Of a DNA stretch of 64,000 nucleotides, positions 6,607-13,257 are shown one piece after another. The position numbers and the translations under genes are program-made. Source of the stretch: Methylobacillus sp. (GTDB lineage Bacteria > Pseudomonadota > Gammaproteobacteria > Burkholderiales > Methylophilaceae). How positions within the stretch are numbered: the first letter of the stretch is position 1; the number at the start of each line of letters is the position of its first letter. The notes beneath the pieces were generated by a model, which was not told where the DNA came from, searched no databases, and saw only the letters and a program-made list of their open reading frames with translations. The stretch covers positions 57,754-121,753 of the forward strand of contig JAITML010000032.1 in NCBI GenBank assembly GCA_031277395.1, written 5' to 3'.

Positions 6607-7055
6607 TTAGCTGCCTCCTGCGCTAGTTTTTGGGCGTGGGAAAGTACATCATCAAGGTCAAATCCCATCCGGTTTTCTGACACTTCAAACTTTGCGACTG
6701 CTGCCGCTCTAAGCAAAACATCAGAAACCATGAAGGATTCATCGTCATCGCCGGGTTTGAAAAACTCTAAAAATTTGTCCCGATCACCAACAATCTCATA
6801 CATGTGCATAATCCGTGTGAGATACCCGGACTTGCTGTCGATCCCGATTTCTGACAGTTGTAAGGCGACTTCCAGAAGCCCCCTGTTCATCGGAATGTCA
6901 GTAAACGAAACGACGCTTCCATCAATATCGAATTTCACTGTCTCCGGGTTCTGCGTTGGCATATTCATTCTTGCTGCGTTTTGAAATACATCCAGCATAA
7001 AAATGAACGTGTCAGGATCAACAGGCTCACACATTTCTTTGATGAGCGATTTCAT
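6603..7055 (-). CDS. Hypothetical phage protein
   Basis: A 150-residue acidic protein (MKSLIKEMCEPVDPDTFIFMLDVFQNAARM...). There is a strand-rich middle (ETVKFDIDGSVVSFTDI) and a helical C-terminus. I see no known domain. It overlaps both neighbours by 4 nt, between Dam methylase and the replication initiator, so it is part of the early left operon. Confidence 0.65.
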   Translation of the reverse strand: MKSLIKEMCEPVDPDTFIFMLDVFQNAARMNMPTQNPETVKFDIDGSVVSFTDIPMNRGLLEVALQLSEIGIDSKSGYLTRIMHMYEIVGDRDKFLEFFKPGDDDESFMVSDVLLRAAAVAKFEVSENRMGFDLDDVLSHAQKLAQEAAK

Positions 7056-7867
7056 GCGATCAACCTCATTCCATCAAGGGCAACACAACAGGCAGGATTC
7101 AACCAAAGGGATTCGATGCGCGGTGATGCGCCATCAGCGAATGCTTGTCTATCAACTCGCCGCCAATGGCTCAAGCGATCATCGTAAATCTGGCATCGGT
7201 AGCCCGACAGAATGACCATGCCGGAGAGATCATCCAGTGCGGACAGTAAATCGACATGCTCATCGCTTGTTAGCTCATGCCTGTAGTCAGCTCCCGCATC
7301 ACGGGTTTCCGGCACATAGGGCGGGTCGGCGTAGTGCAACGTTTCTGGACTATCATGCTGCCGCATCACAGCGAGTGCATCTTTGTTTTCGATAACGACC
7401 CCACGCAACCGCACAATGATTTCACGCAGCGCGTCCGGGTAATTCATCCAATCATGTGCAGGCGTTGTGTGAGAGCGATTGCTGTTGGCTCTAAAGCCTG
7501 TTTTCTTACCACTGGCAGAAGCAGACCCGAAGCCCATGAACGAACGCACCAAAGTGCGTCGCGCTTGTTCCAAAGGATCCTTTGATGTTGTGTAGGACTG
7601 GAAAAATTCATCCCGCGAAAACGGTGTCAGCTCAACCACACGAACCAGCTCATCGCCGCGATCCCGCGCAACGTTAAACAGGTTGACCACTTCCCCGTCC
7701 AGATCGTTGTACACCTCGGCATAGCTGCGCTGCTTGCGTAGCAATACCGACCCCGCCCCGCCAAAGGGCTCAACATAGATTCGGTGTTCGGGGAAGTGGC
7801 TGATAATCCACGGAGCAATGCGGAATTTTCCACCGTGGAATCTCATGATCGGGCGAGAGATCGTCAC
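7052..7867 (-). CDS. dam: DNA adenine methylase (D12 class, Dam-like)
   Basis: A 271-residue N6-adenine methyltransferase. It opens with RPIMRFHGGKFRIAPWIISHFP, the D12-class start, followed by the SAM-binding motif FGGAGS (35-40) and the catalytic DPPY (181-184). A C-terminal target-recognition part follows (RVDRQAFADGASPRIESLWLNP). The start is set at GTG 7867, which overlaps the TGA of the upstream small gene and has AAAGGG before it; upstream codons read into that gene. It may protect phage DNA against restriction or mark it for replication timing. Confidence 0.88.
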   Translation of the reverse strand: MTISRPIMRFHGGKFRIAPWIISHFPEHRIYVEPFGGAGSVLLRKQRSYAEVYNDLDGEVVNLFNVARDRGDELVRVVELTPFSRDEFFQSYTTSKDPLEQARRTLVRSFMGFGSASASGKKTGFRANSNRSHTTPAHDWMNYPDALREIIVRLRGVVIENKDALAVMRQHDSPETLHYADPPYVPETRDAGADYRHELTSDEHVDLLSALDDLSGMVILSGYRCQIYDDRLSHWRRVDRQAFADGASPRIESLWLNPACCVALDGMRLIA

Positions 7868-8016
7868 AGCAACCCTTTCTGCACTGGCTCTCTTGCCGCC
7901 AGTCGCCTTGCATTCCCCGCCCACGTCAGCAGCAGGAATCCGAAATTTCCCTTGCGCCGCCTAGCCTCAGCCAGATAGACGCGGGCACAGTGAATGTAAT
8001 CTGCGCGGAAACTCAT
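7864..8016 (-). CDS. Small phage protein, 50 residues
   Basis: A short gene running from ATG at 8016 (GGGAG just upstream) to TGA at 7864, overlapping the GTG start of dam by GTGA. The product, MSFRADYIHCARVYLAEARR..., continues with FGFLLLTWAGNARRLAARE. Small proteins with YIHCARVYLAEARRR and a WAGNARR segment recur beside phage methylase genes in proteobacteria as far as I know. Basic and helical; function unknown. Confidence 0.68.
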   Translation of the reverse strand: MSFRADYIHCARVYLAEARRRKGNFGFLLLTWAGNARRLAAREPVQKGLL

Positions 8017-8098
8017 CCCCCACTCCCCACGAAATGACCGCGCCTACAACAGGCTGAACGGGTGTGCAATAGAGCGGGAAGCCATGAGTGCAGAATGC

Positions 8099-8347
8099 TC
8101 ATGCGGCTACCTCTTTCTTGGGTTCGGGGAGATCAGGCCAGATACGCCAGTAGTCGTTGGGGCGCAGGTCTTGGCGGGTGACTTCACCGTTGGATGCACG
8201 TTCAACCGAAAGACACAGCAAGGCATCAAACAATGGCTTTGTTGAAAGCGATTTCCGCAAATAGCCAAGAGTGGTTCCGCAGCGAAATGCAAAATATTCC
8301 TGCTCTTGGCGACTAAGGCTGTTTAGGTAAAGGCGTAGTTTTTCCAT
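8099..8347 (-). CDS. Cro-like / YdaS-type small HTH regulator
   Basis: An 82-residue protein, first gene of the left operon and divergent from the S24 repressor, which is the usual Cro position. RQEQEYFAFRCGTTLGYLRKSLSTKPLFDALLCLSVERASNGEVTRQDLRP is the HTH pattern of the YdaS/Cro-like family (helix, turn, YLRKSL recognition helix, then ..S.GEVTRQDLRP). The C-terminus continues NDYWRIWPDLPEP. It probably represses the repressor gene and its own promoter in the lytic phase. Confidence 0.8.
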   Translation of the reverse strand: MEKLRLYLNSLSRQEQEYFAFRCGTTLGYLRKSLSTKPLFDALLCLSVERASNGEVTRQDLRPNDYWRIWPDLPEPKKEVAA

Positions 8348-8353
8348 GCCCTA

Positions 8354-8409
8354 ATAATACCCTTGGGTAACAGTTTGTCAATACCTACAGAACATTTACT
8401 TACAGGTAA
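8354..8409. promoter_or_regulatory. Phage switch region: leftward early promoter and operators
   Basis: On the minus strand, TTGACA (8381-8376), a 16-bp spacer and TATTAT (8359-8354) form a good sigma-70 promoter for the Cro-like gene. The perfect inverted repeat ATACCCTTGGGTAA core (8357-8370) fills the spacer. A related imperfect dyad TTACTTACAGGTAA lies at 8396-8409, and a half site TACCTACAG at 8383-8391. The same 14-bp sequence recurs in the right-operon promoter at 11596-11609. These are likely operators for the S24 repressor and/or the Cro-like protein. Confidence 0.78.
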
Positions 8410-8414
8410 TTAAT

Positions 8415-9107
8415 ATGTGTAATGCCGTAATGGATAAATATGAAATTCGACGTACCGCCCTCATTAACCTTCGCGATCAGTTGGGGCGTGGGGGAATCTC
8501 AAAAATAGCGGCCAGCATTGGCAAAGCGCCAGACTATGTTTCGCGCATGCTCTACCCGCCCAACAAGAAAGGTGGGAAAAGAATTGGAGAAGATTCTGTT
8601 GAGCTTCTAAATGAAGCGTTCCCTGGCTGGCTTAATGGCGACCCCAAACAGAGCATCACCAACACACACCTGATCCAGCAATTCGACGTTGCCGGAGCCA
8701 TGGGAAATAATGGGCTGATTCTTGAAAGTGAGCCGCCCGGAATTATCAAAAGTTGGGCGGTCGATCCCGAATGGATACGCAGAAACGTTCGCCACCATAC
8801 TGGCATCGCCAACCTGTGCATCGTTACCGGATTCGGCCCGTCAATGAAACCACGCTATAACCCCGGCGACCCGCTGCTTGTTGATTGCGGCATTCACGAT
8901 CTCGAAGCTGGCGGCGATGGCGTTTACTTTTTCCGCGTCAATGAACATGGGTTCATCAAGCAACTGCAACGCATACCCACCCCAAACGGCATCATCTTCC
9001 GAGCCAAATCCTTCAACAAAGACTTTGACCCGTTCGACATCACGCCGGACATGGATTTCCACATTCTTGGAAAAGTCTTGATGATCTGGAAAAGCGAGCA
9101 GATGTAA
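8415..9107 (+). CDS. Phage repressor, HTH plus S24 (LexA/CI) peptidase
   Basis: A 230-residue repressor that maintains lysogeny. Residues ~17-50 form an HTH (LRDQLGRGGISKIAASIGKAPDYVSRML). The C-terminal S24 domain has the nucleophile in GPSMKP (Ser143) and the general base in HGFIKQ (Lys182); Ala93-Gly94 in the linker is a plausible RecA-triggered self-cleavage bond. The start may be ATG 8415 or 8430; neither has a clear ribosome site, so the message may be leaderless or nearly so. Confidence 0.85.
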   Translation: MCNAVMDKYEIRRTALINLRDQLGRGGISKIAASIGKAPDYVSRMLYPPNKKGGKRIGEDSVELLNEAFPGWLNGDPKQSITNTHLIQQFDVAGAMGNNGLILESEPPGIIKSWAVDPEWIRRNVRHHTGIANLCIVTGFGPSMKPRYNPGDPLLVDCGIHDLEAGGDGVYFFRVNEHGFIKQLQRIPTPNGIIFRAKSFNKDFDPFDITPDMDFHILGKVLMIWKSEQM

Positions 9108-9110
9108 GTC

Positions 9111-9521
9111 ATGTGGCCTTTCAGCCTGTTCAAGAAACAAGCGAAAACATTTCCTGACCTACATTTCAATGGGGCGGAAGAAGCAATCCAGTACGCAGCG
9201 AACTACCTAAAATGTGATGTTATTGAAGGGGCCGTCCTTCCGTGTATTGTTGACGATGTGTCTTTATCATCTTTTGCTGGTTGGATTGCTTCAATCCGCC
9301 TACCAACATCCAACGGCATTATGACTTGTGTCGCTCTGCCACCCAAAAACTATCCTTCTGGTTTCTATAACGACCTAAAAGGTAAATTGTGCGCCGCGAT
9401 AATTGGCCCAAAACCCGGGTTTATAGACAGCCCGCCAGCAGTGATCTTGGTCGCCAGCCTGCTGCCCACTCTAACCTCGGATGGATGGAAAGTAGCTTGG
9501 ATGTGGGAAAGCAGAGAATAG
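9111..9521 (+). CDS. Hypothetical prophage cargo protein
   Basis: A 136-residue protein, 3 nt after the repressor gene and probably co-transcribed with it during lysogeny. It begins MWPFSLFKKQAK and has strand-rich segments (GWIASIRLPTSNGIMTCVALPPKNYPSGFY, PAVILVASLLPTL). There is no signal peptide or recognised domain. Its place beside the repressor suggests a lysogenic function such as superinfection exclusion, which is inference only. Confidence 0.6.
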   Translation: MWPFSLFKKQAKTFPDLHFNGAEEAIQYAANYLKCDVIEGAVLPCIVDDVSLSSFAGWIASIRLPTSNGIMTCVALPPKNYPSGFYNDLKGKLCAAIIGPKPGFIDSPPAVILVASLLPTLTSDGWKVAWMWESRE

Positions 9522-9522
9522 T

Positions 9523-9735
9523 GTGGGTGATTATTTTTCATTCATCAAGGAATGGGCTGGAATGGGGTTTCTTATGCCAGCGCTGTTCATATTTGCTCTT
9601 ATTGGTACAGGCATCTACATTGGGAAAATATATAACCACGGAAGGCTGGGAATTGTGCTTGGGTTCGCCTTATTCATCATCCCTGTTTTTGGTATTCTCG
9701 GAATATTAAAAAGACTTGAAAATAGAAATAAATAA
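9523..9735 (+). CDS. Small prophage membrane protein
   Basis: A 70-residue protein starting at GTG directly after the previous stop. It has two hydrophobic helices, residues ~13-33 (GMGFLMPALFIFALIGTGIYI) and ~42-61 (LGIVLGFALFIIPVFGILGI), joined by a short loop (GKIYNHGR), with a basic tail. It would be an inner-membrane hairpin. No family recognised; membrane proteins expressed with a repressor often block superinfecting phage. Confidence 0.6.
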   Translation: MGDYFSFIKEWAGMGFLMPALFIFALIGTGIYIGKIYNHGRLGIVLGFALFIIPVFGILGILKRLENRNK

Positions 9736-9763
9736 ACCAGCACACCTTACATAAGGAGACCCC

Positions 9764-10024
9764 ATGAAACCCCTACTCACCCTCGCCGCCCTGCTCCTGT
9801 CGCTCACAGCCTTCGCTGATGAAGATGTGTGCGCCAAGCTCACAGAAGAAGGTGCAACACCTGAACAACTCGCGCAGCGTGGTTGCTGCTCATGGCATGG
9901 CGGCGTTTGCGGATGCTCCGGTGGGCGCGCCATGTGCTGCGATGGCAAACCTTCTCCATCCTGCGGTTGCCATGCTGACGATGACAAGGTTAAGTTCAAT
10001 GAATCAGAAACGCCCAAGACCTAA
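9764..10024 (+). CDS. Secreted cysteine-rich small protein
   Basis: An 86-residue protein with a Sec signal peptide (MKPLLTLAALLLSLTAFA, cleavage before DEDVCAK). The mature part has ten cysteines in a tight pattern: CAK, GCCSWHGGVCGCSGG, MCCDG and SPSCGC. I know similar GCCS-HGGVCGC-CCDG-SPSCGC proteins from phages and proteobacteria, but without a defined role. An upstream AAGGAG fits the ATG. Disulfides or metal binding in the periplasm are likely. Confidence 0.72.
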   Translation: MKPLLTLAALLLSLTAFADEDVCAKLTEEGATPEQLAQRGCCSWHGGVCGCSGGRAMCCDGKPSPSCGCHADDDKVKFNESETPKT

Positions 10025-10313
10025 GCTTATCCCTTTACTCGCCCTGCTCTTAACGCTCCCCGCCTTCGCCCAAGACTGCCCCCGCTCTGCCATTATCCAG
10101 CGTGACGCACAGGGCAAGATCATTCGCGACCCTGCGGCCAAGCGAGCATTCCGGCAAACCCACCCCTGTCCCGCGACAGGAGAGACGAAGGGGGCGTGTC
10201 CAGGGTATGTCATAGATCATATCGTGCCCTTGAAGCGTGGGGGTGCGGATATGCCTTGCAACATGGCCTGGCAGACCGTGGAAGAAGCGAAGGCTAAGGA
10301 TAGGTGGGAGTAA
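9999..10313 (+). CDS. Exported HNH nuclease-like protein
   Basis: A 104-residue protein beginning inside the end of the previous gene (26-nt overlap; AAGG upstream of ATG 9999). Residues 1-24 are a signal peptide (KLIPLLALLLTLPAFA before QDCPRS). The mature part is an HNH-type domain: GYVIDHIVPLKRGGADMPCNMAWQTVEEAKAKDRWE, with DH, N and the final K..D.W expected of periplasmic HNH proteins. Cysteines (CPRS, HPCPAT, GACPG, MPCN) may form disulfides. It could cut incoming DNA outside the cytoplasm. Confidence 0.72.
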   Translation: MNQKRPRPKLIPLLALLLTLPAFAQDCPRSAIIQRDAQGKIIRDPAAKRAFRQTHPCPATGETKGACPGYVIDHIVPLKRGGADMPCNMAWQTVEEAKAKDRWE

Positions 10314-10364
10314 GAGACGGGGTATATAGGGGCATACAGGGTATTAAATAAGTAGCAAAACGCC

Positions 10365-10381
10365 ATTCTAGCTGCTAGAAT
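10365..10381. promoter_or_regulatory. Palindromic operator upstream of the toxin-antitoxin-like pair
   Basis: ATTCTAGC and GCTAGAAT are perfect inverted 8-bp arms around a single T. The core TCTAGC-N-GCTAGA reappears in a larger palindrome at 11372-11394, just beyond the pair. The site lies 36 nt before the ATG at 10417 and overlaps the likely promoter, as an autorepression operator would. Confidence 0.6.
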
Positions 10382-10416
10382 TACTTTCTATACGACACCT
10401 TGAATAAGGAGCCGCT

Positions 10417-10923
10417 ATGTCCCAAAAAGCACTTCTTAACGACCAAACAAGCAGAAAAGTCATTCGTCTCGCACAATCAACCGAAGCAAGCTTGGGCTTG
10501 TTGCGTGATATTGATGAGACCATCGAAGCACTATCCAACCTTGAAAAGGTGCTGGATGGGCTTTCCGGCATGACTGAGGCTGCGATAAAAGAAATCAAGG
10601 CCACACCTATTATCGAAGGCATCTATTTAGACCCGGACGATATAGGCATCAATTCGCTTGAGCAGACCGAGAACGTGTCAAAAACAGCCTTGGCCGCACT
10701 TGTAACCAAGCGCGGATATATTGACACAGACCCGGAGCTACAAGACCACCACCGCGAAGACCTCCACGATGCCTATGAGAGCGTGATTACTCAAGTGGCG
10801 GAGTTCATTGAGGCTGTTGGAGATTTCCGCCGCGCCATCATTGCCCATGATTTGAAGTCCGAGCCTCGTTCTGGCGACGAGTATTCTAATGTCGATGATC
10901 TTGTTGCTGCGCTTAAAGGATGA
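10417..10923 (+). CDS. Unknown protein paired with a RelE-like toxin (possible antitoxin)
   Basis: A 168-residue, largely helical acidic protein: a coiled-coil-like start (RLAQSTEASLGLLRDIDETIEALSNLEKVLDGLSG), a middle YLDPDDIGINSL and a C-terminal helical part ending EYSNVDDLVAALKG. AAGGAG precedes the ATG. Its last codon overlaps the start of the downstream toxin-like gene by ATGA. It lacks the ribbon-helix-helix, HTH or Phd/YefM fold usual for such antitoxins, so if it is the antitoxin it is of an uncommon type. Confidence 0.6.
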   Translation: MSQKALLNDQTSRKVIRLAQSTEASLGLLRDIDETIEALSNLEKVLDGLSGMTEAAIKEIKATPIIEGIYLDPDDIGINSLEQTENVSKTALAALVTKRGYIDTDPELQDHHREDLHDAYESVITQVAEFIEAVGDFRRAIIAHDLKSEPRSGDEYSNVDDLVAALKG

Positions 10924-11219
10924 CAGTTACTGGCGCTGGCGGTGTAAAAATCGCAACATGGAGGAAAGGTCGCCGCTTTCACCGTGACTATGACAAGCTC
11001 GACATTGGCACACGCGACCTGACAGACGAGGCGCTTCAACAGCTTACAAAAGAGCCGCGCCCACCTGGGCTAAGATTTGAGAAATTGAAGGGGCACTCCA
11101 ACCCTGACATCTATACCATCCATGTCACTGGAAACTACAAGGTATCAATGGAAATCGACAGCAGCTGTGCCTTCCTGCGCCGTGTTGCGAATCACGACGA
11201 AATAGACCGTCAACCTTAA
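10920..11219 (+). CDS. RelE/HigB-like toxin candidate
   Basis: A 99-residue basic protein. The C-terminal two thirds (LRFEKLKGHSNPDIYTIHVTGNYKVSMEIDSSCAFLRRVANHDEIDR) follow the RelE/ParE pattern: a short helix, K-LKG, then IYTIHVTGNYKV strands with an Arg-rich end. This fold cuts mRNA at the ribosome or acts on gyrase in known families. Translational overlap with the preceding gene supports a two-gene module. The exact subfamily is not clear. Confidence 0.65.
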   Translation: MTVTGAGGVKIATWRKGRRFHRDYDKLDIGTRDLTDEALQQLTKEPRPPGLRFEKLKGHSNPDIYTIHVTGNYKVSMEIDSSCAFLRRVANHDEIDRQP

Positions 11220-11556
11220 CCTCCCTAGCTTGTACTGTCACCAGTGACACACAAGCCCTCTTGTACGTTACTAATCCCCACTAATCTCCTGTTAAATTAG
11301 TAGTCCCATTGCCTACCTTCTGCTAAGCAGAGGGTAGGAGCTTGACTAATCCCCTACCAAATTAGTACAAGTACGGTCTAGCCGCTAGACCGTAGGTTAG
11401 CTTTGCCCTCGGAACCCGCATAAAATAAGGAATAAAAACCGAATTCGGGTTTCTGAAAACCGAAGAAGAAAAAATGAACGACTTACTGTCTGCAATGCAA
11501 AGTGTAACCTCTGCATAGCAAGCGGTGTTCACACACCTTAAATTAGGGGATTTATT
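11220..11556. other. Noncoding stretch dense in palindromes
   Basis: No credible gene is present. Dyads in order: TGTCAC-CA-GTGACA (11236-11249); ACAAG-CCCT-CTTGT (11251-11264); ACTAAT-N10-ATTAGT (11280-11301); a 12-bp stem with TAA loop, CCTACCTTCTGC / GCAGAGGGTAGG (11312-11338, one G-T mismatch); ACTAAT-N10-ATTAGT again (11345-11366); and a perfect 11-bp dyad TACGGTCTAGC-C-GCTAGACCGTA (11372-11394). CCGAATTCGG follows near 11440. None has a T-run, so they are not ordinary terminators. They may be binding sites or a structured RNA. Confidence 0.6.
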
Positions 11557-11569
11557 TTATTAAAATATA

Positions 11570-11612
11570 TTACCTATGGGTATTGACAAACAATGATACC
11601 CTTGGGTAATAT
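11570..11612 (+). promoter_or_regulatory. Right-operon early promoter with repressor operators
   Basis: TTGACA (11583-11588), an 18-bp spacer and TAATAT (11607-11612) form the promoter of the rightward operon. Operator-like dyads TTACCTATGGGTAT (11570-11583) and ATACCCTTGGGTAA (11596-11609) overlap it; the second is identical to the site in the leftward promoter at 8357-8370. Even the context TTGACAAAC is shared. A leader of about 140 nt (11613-11756) precedes the first gene, with no ORF. Confidence 0.8.
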
Positions 11613-11756
11613 ACACCCAATCCCGAAAGCAAAGCGCACGAGTGGCGCAGGGAGGTAAGGCCTGTTGGGGGTAACTGTAAAGCCAGCCAGAACCAGCCGC
11701 CAAGCCAAAAGTAACCACCGCTTTCAGGACAAACCAAACTGGATTTGGAGGGTGAA

Positions 11757-12125
11757 ATGAATTTCGGAGAAGTGACAGAAGATAGACAGCGCGCACTCGG
11801 TCTGATTACAGACGAGCTGCGAGTGAATTGGAGCGAGTGGGTCGATCATGTTGACCCGCAGGCTGATTTCGGGCAATGCGTTGCTGCAATCCTTGCTGAT
11901 AGCGGCGACGACAAGCTCGGCAGAATCAATGATCTGCACCAAGCATACCTTGATCGCTGTGCTGAATACGCGCTCAACTGTGACCAGTGGTATGGCTCAT
12001 GGGGACGGCTCAAGAGAGCAGCAGGATTGAGCGAACCCACGCCTTACGACTATCCCCCGCCCTTGGTTTCGCCCGCGATTCGTGCGATGTACGAAGCTGG
12101 TCATCGTGAAAGGGACTTTGCATGA
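11757..12125 (+). CDS. Hypothetical phage protein, first gene of the right operon
   Basis: A 122-residue acidic, mainly helical protein. GGAGGGTGAA directly before the ATG at 11757 fixes the start. Sequence features are RALGLITDELRVNWSEWVDHVDPQ, YLDRCAEYALNCDQWYGSWGRLKRAAGL and a Pro-rich turn (PTPYDYPPPLVSP). No known domain. It ends overlapping the next gene. Confidence 0.62.
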   Translation: MNFGEVTEDRQRALGLITDELRVNWSEWVDHVDPQADFGQCVAAILADSGDDKLGRINDLHQAYLDRCAEYALNCDQWYGSWGRLKRAAGLSEPTPYDYPPPLVSPAIRAMYEAGHRERDFA

Positions 12126-12334
12126 ACACCCACGACAAAGGCTGGCGCGAAAGTAATGGCAACTGGAACGGTGCTGATTTCTCGCACCCCAACTGGTCAG
12201 GCCACACCCCTCGTTCTCTCCGTGAACTCGGCACGTCATGGGATAGGCCGCGCACCCTGATTAACTTGGGCGACGCAGCCGTATTTATCGCGGCTATCGC
12301 AATCATTCTGCTGCTGTTCTGGATGGGCAAATGA
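12122..12334 (+). CDS. Small tail-anchored phage protein
   Basis: A 70-residue protein with a polar, Trp/Asn-rich N-terminus (GWRESNGNWNGADFSHPNWSGHTPRSLRELG) and one C-terminal membrane helix, residues ~50-68 (DAAVFIAAIAIILLLFWMG). It overlaps both neighbours by ATGA. Function unknown; the topology suggests the N-terminus in the cytoplasm. Confidence 0.6.
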   Translation: MNTHDKGWRESNGNWNGADFSHPNWSGHTPRSLRELGTSWDRPRTLINLGDAAVFIAAIAIILLLFWMGK

Positions 12335-12537
12335 ACGACGACGATTTACATCCTGACGATCCCCTTTGGCGAGACTACGACTACGAACTCGATCCCGAAG
12401 TGAAGTGCAAATACTGCGGAAAGCAAGGCTTGCATTGGGACGACGACGGGGACGGCAAGCCTGTATTGATGGAAGGAACGTACAAGGTTCACAAGTGCGG
12501 ATTCAAGAGCATTCCCTTCTTTCGGAGGAAGTCATGA
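12331..12537 (+). CDS. Small acidic zinc-finger-like phage protein
   Basis: A 68-residue protein with an Asp-rich start (MNDDDLHPDDPLWRDYDYELDPE), then CKYCGKQGLHW and HKCGFK, which could bind one zinc ion. The C-terminus is basic (FFRRKS). It overlaps the preceding stop by ATGA and the following start. Function unknown. Confidence 0.6.
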   Translation: MNDDDLHPDDPLWRDYDYELDPEVKCKYCGKQGLHWDDDGDGKPVLMEGTYKVHKCGFKSIPFFRRKS

Positions 12538-12662
12538 ACGACTACAGACAACAGCAGGAACTTGAAGAGTACGAACAGTGGCTTGCCGACGAACAAGCGC
12601 AAGCCGAATACCAGCAATGGCTGGAAAAACGTGAAAAGGAGAAAGCAAATGAAGTGGAGTGA
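12534..12662 (+). CDS. Very small charged helical phage protein
   Basis: A 42-residue protein starting at ATG 12534, 4-nt overlap with the previous gene, GGAGGAAG just upstream. MNDYRQQQELEEYEQWLADE... is a single amphipathic Glu/Gln-rich helix with a repeated EYxQWL pattern. Its last 14 nt overlap the SSB-like gene. Function unknown. Confidence 0.6.
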   Translation: MNDYRQQQELEEYEQWLADEQAQAEYQQWLEKREKEKANEVE

Positions 12663-13257
12663 TGCAGGTGGTGGTAATTTTGAGCAAGCCCCGATAGGGT
12701 CTCACGTTGCACGGTGCATTCGTGTGATTGACATTGGTACGCAAAAGTCAGAGTACCAAGGCCAAGTCAATATCCGTAGGCAGGTCATCATCGTGTGGGA
12801 ATTGCCCGATGAAAAAATGACAGAAGGCGATCACGCTGGCAAACCTTTCATCGTCTCGAAGTTCTACACCGCCAGTCTTTCAGAGAAAGCCAACCTTCGT
12901 AAAGACCTTGCTAACTGGCGCGGACGCGACTTCACGAATGAAGAGCTTTCAGGGTTTGATTCAAAGAACATTCTCGGCAAGCCCTGCATGGTTTCAATCA
13001 TTCACAACGAGCAATCGAAGGCGCGTGTTGCTGGCGTGATGGCTATGCCCAAAGGTATCGCTGTTCCTGACCAGATCAATCCGTCTGTCTATTTCTCGTT
13101 GGACGAATTTGACCACAGTGTATTTGACGGCCTGAGTGATGGCATCAAGAAGCTGATCGAAGCCTCTCCCGAATACGTCAACATCAAACAAGATGGCAAG
13201 CACACCAATGGTGCAGATGACCCGTTCGGCGACTTTGAAGATGATCTGGTGTTCTAA
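12649..13257 (+). CDS. Phage SSB-like DNA-binding protein
   Basis: A 202-residue protein, ATG at 12649 with AAAAGGAG before it. The body looks like an OB-fold phage protein (GSHVARCIRVIDIGTQ, RRQVIIVWELPDEKM, PFIVSKFYTASLSEKANLRKDLANWRGRDF, GKPCMVSIIHN). It ends in an acidic, aromatic tail (DDPFGDFEDDLVF) reminiscent of the partner-binding tip of SSB. The next gene is Gp157-like, a common neighbour of phage SSB and recombinase genes. I judge it an ssDNA-binding protein of the DUF669 kind, not certain. Confidence 0.68.
   Translation: MKWSDAGGGNFEQAPIGSHVARCIRVIDIGTQKSEYQGQVNIRRQVIIVWELPDEKMTEGDHAGKPFIVSKFYTASLSEKANLRKDLANWRGRDFTNEELSGFDSKNILGKPCMVSIIHNEQSKARVAGVMAMPKGIAVPDQINPSVYFSLDEFDHSVFDGLSDGIKKLIEASPEYVNIKQDGKHTNGADDPFGDFEDDLVF

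Noticed and set aside
11220..11410. CRISPR-like array
   Set aside because: Repeats are dyads of different sequence; there is no regular repeat-spacer pattern and no cas gene in the window.
11470..11520. 14-codon frame (MNDLLSAMQSVTSA) in the phage noncoding region
   Set aside because: Too short and without regulatory context; possible leader peptide but unsupported.
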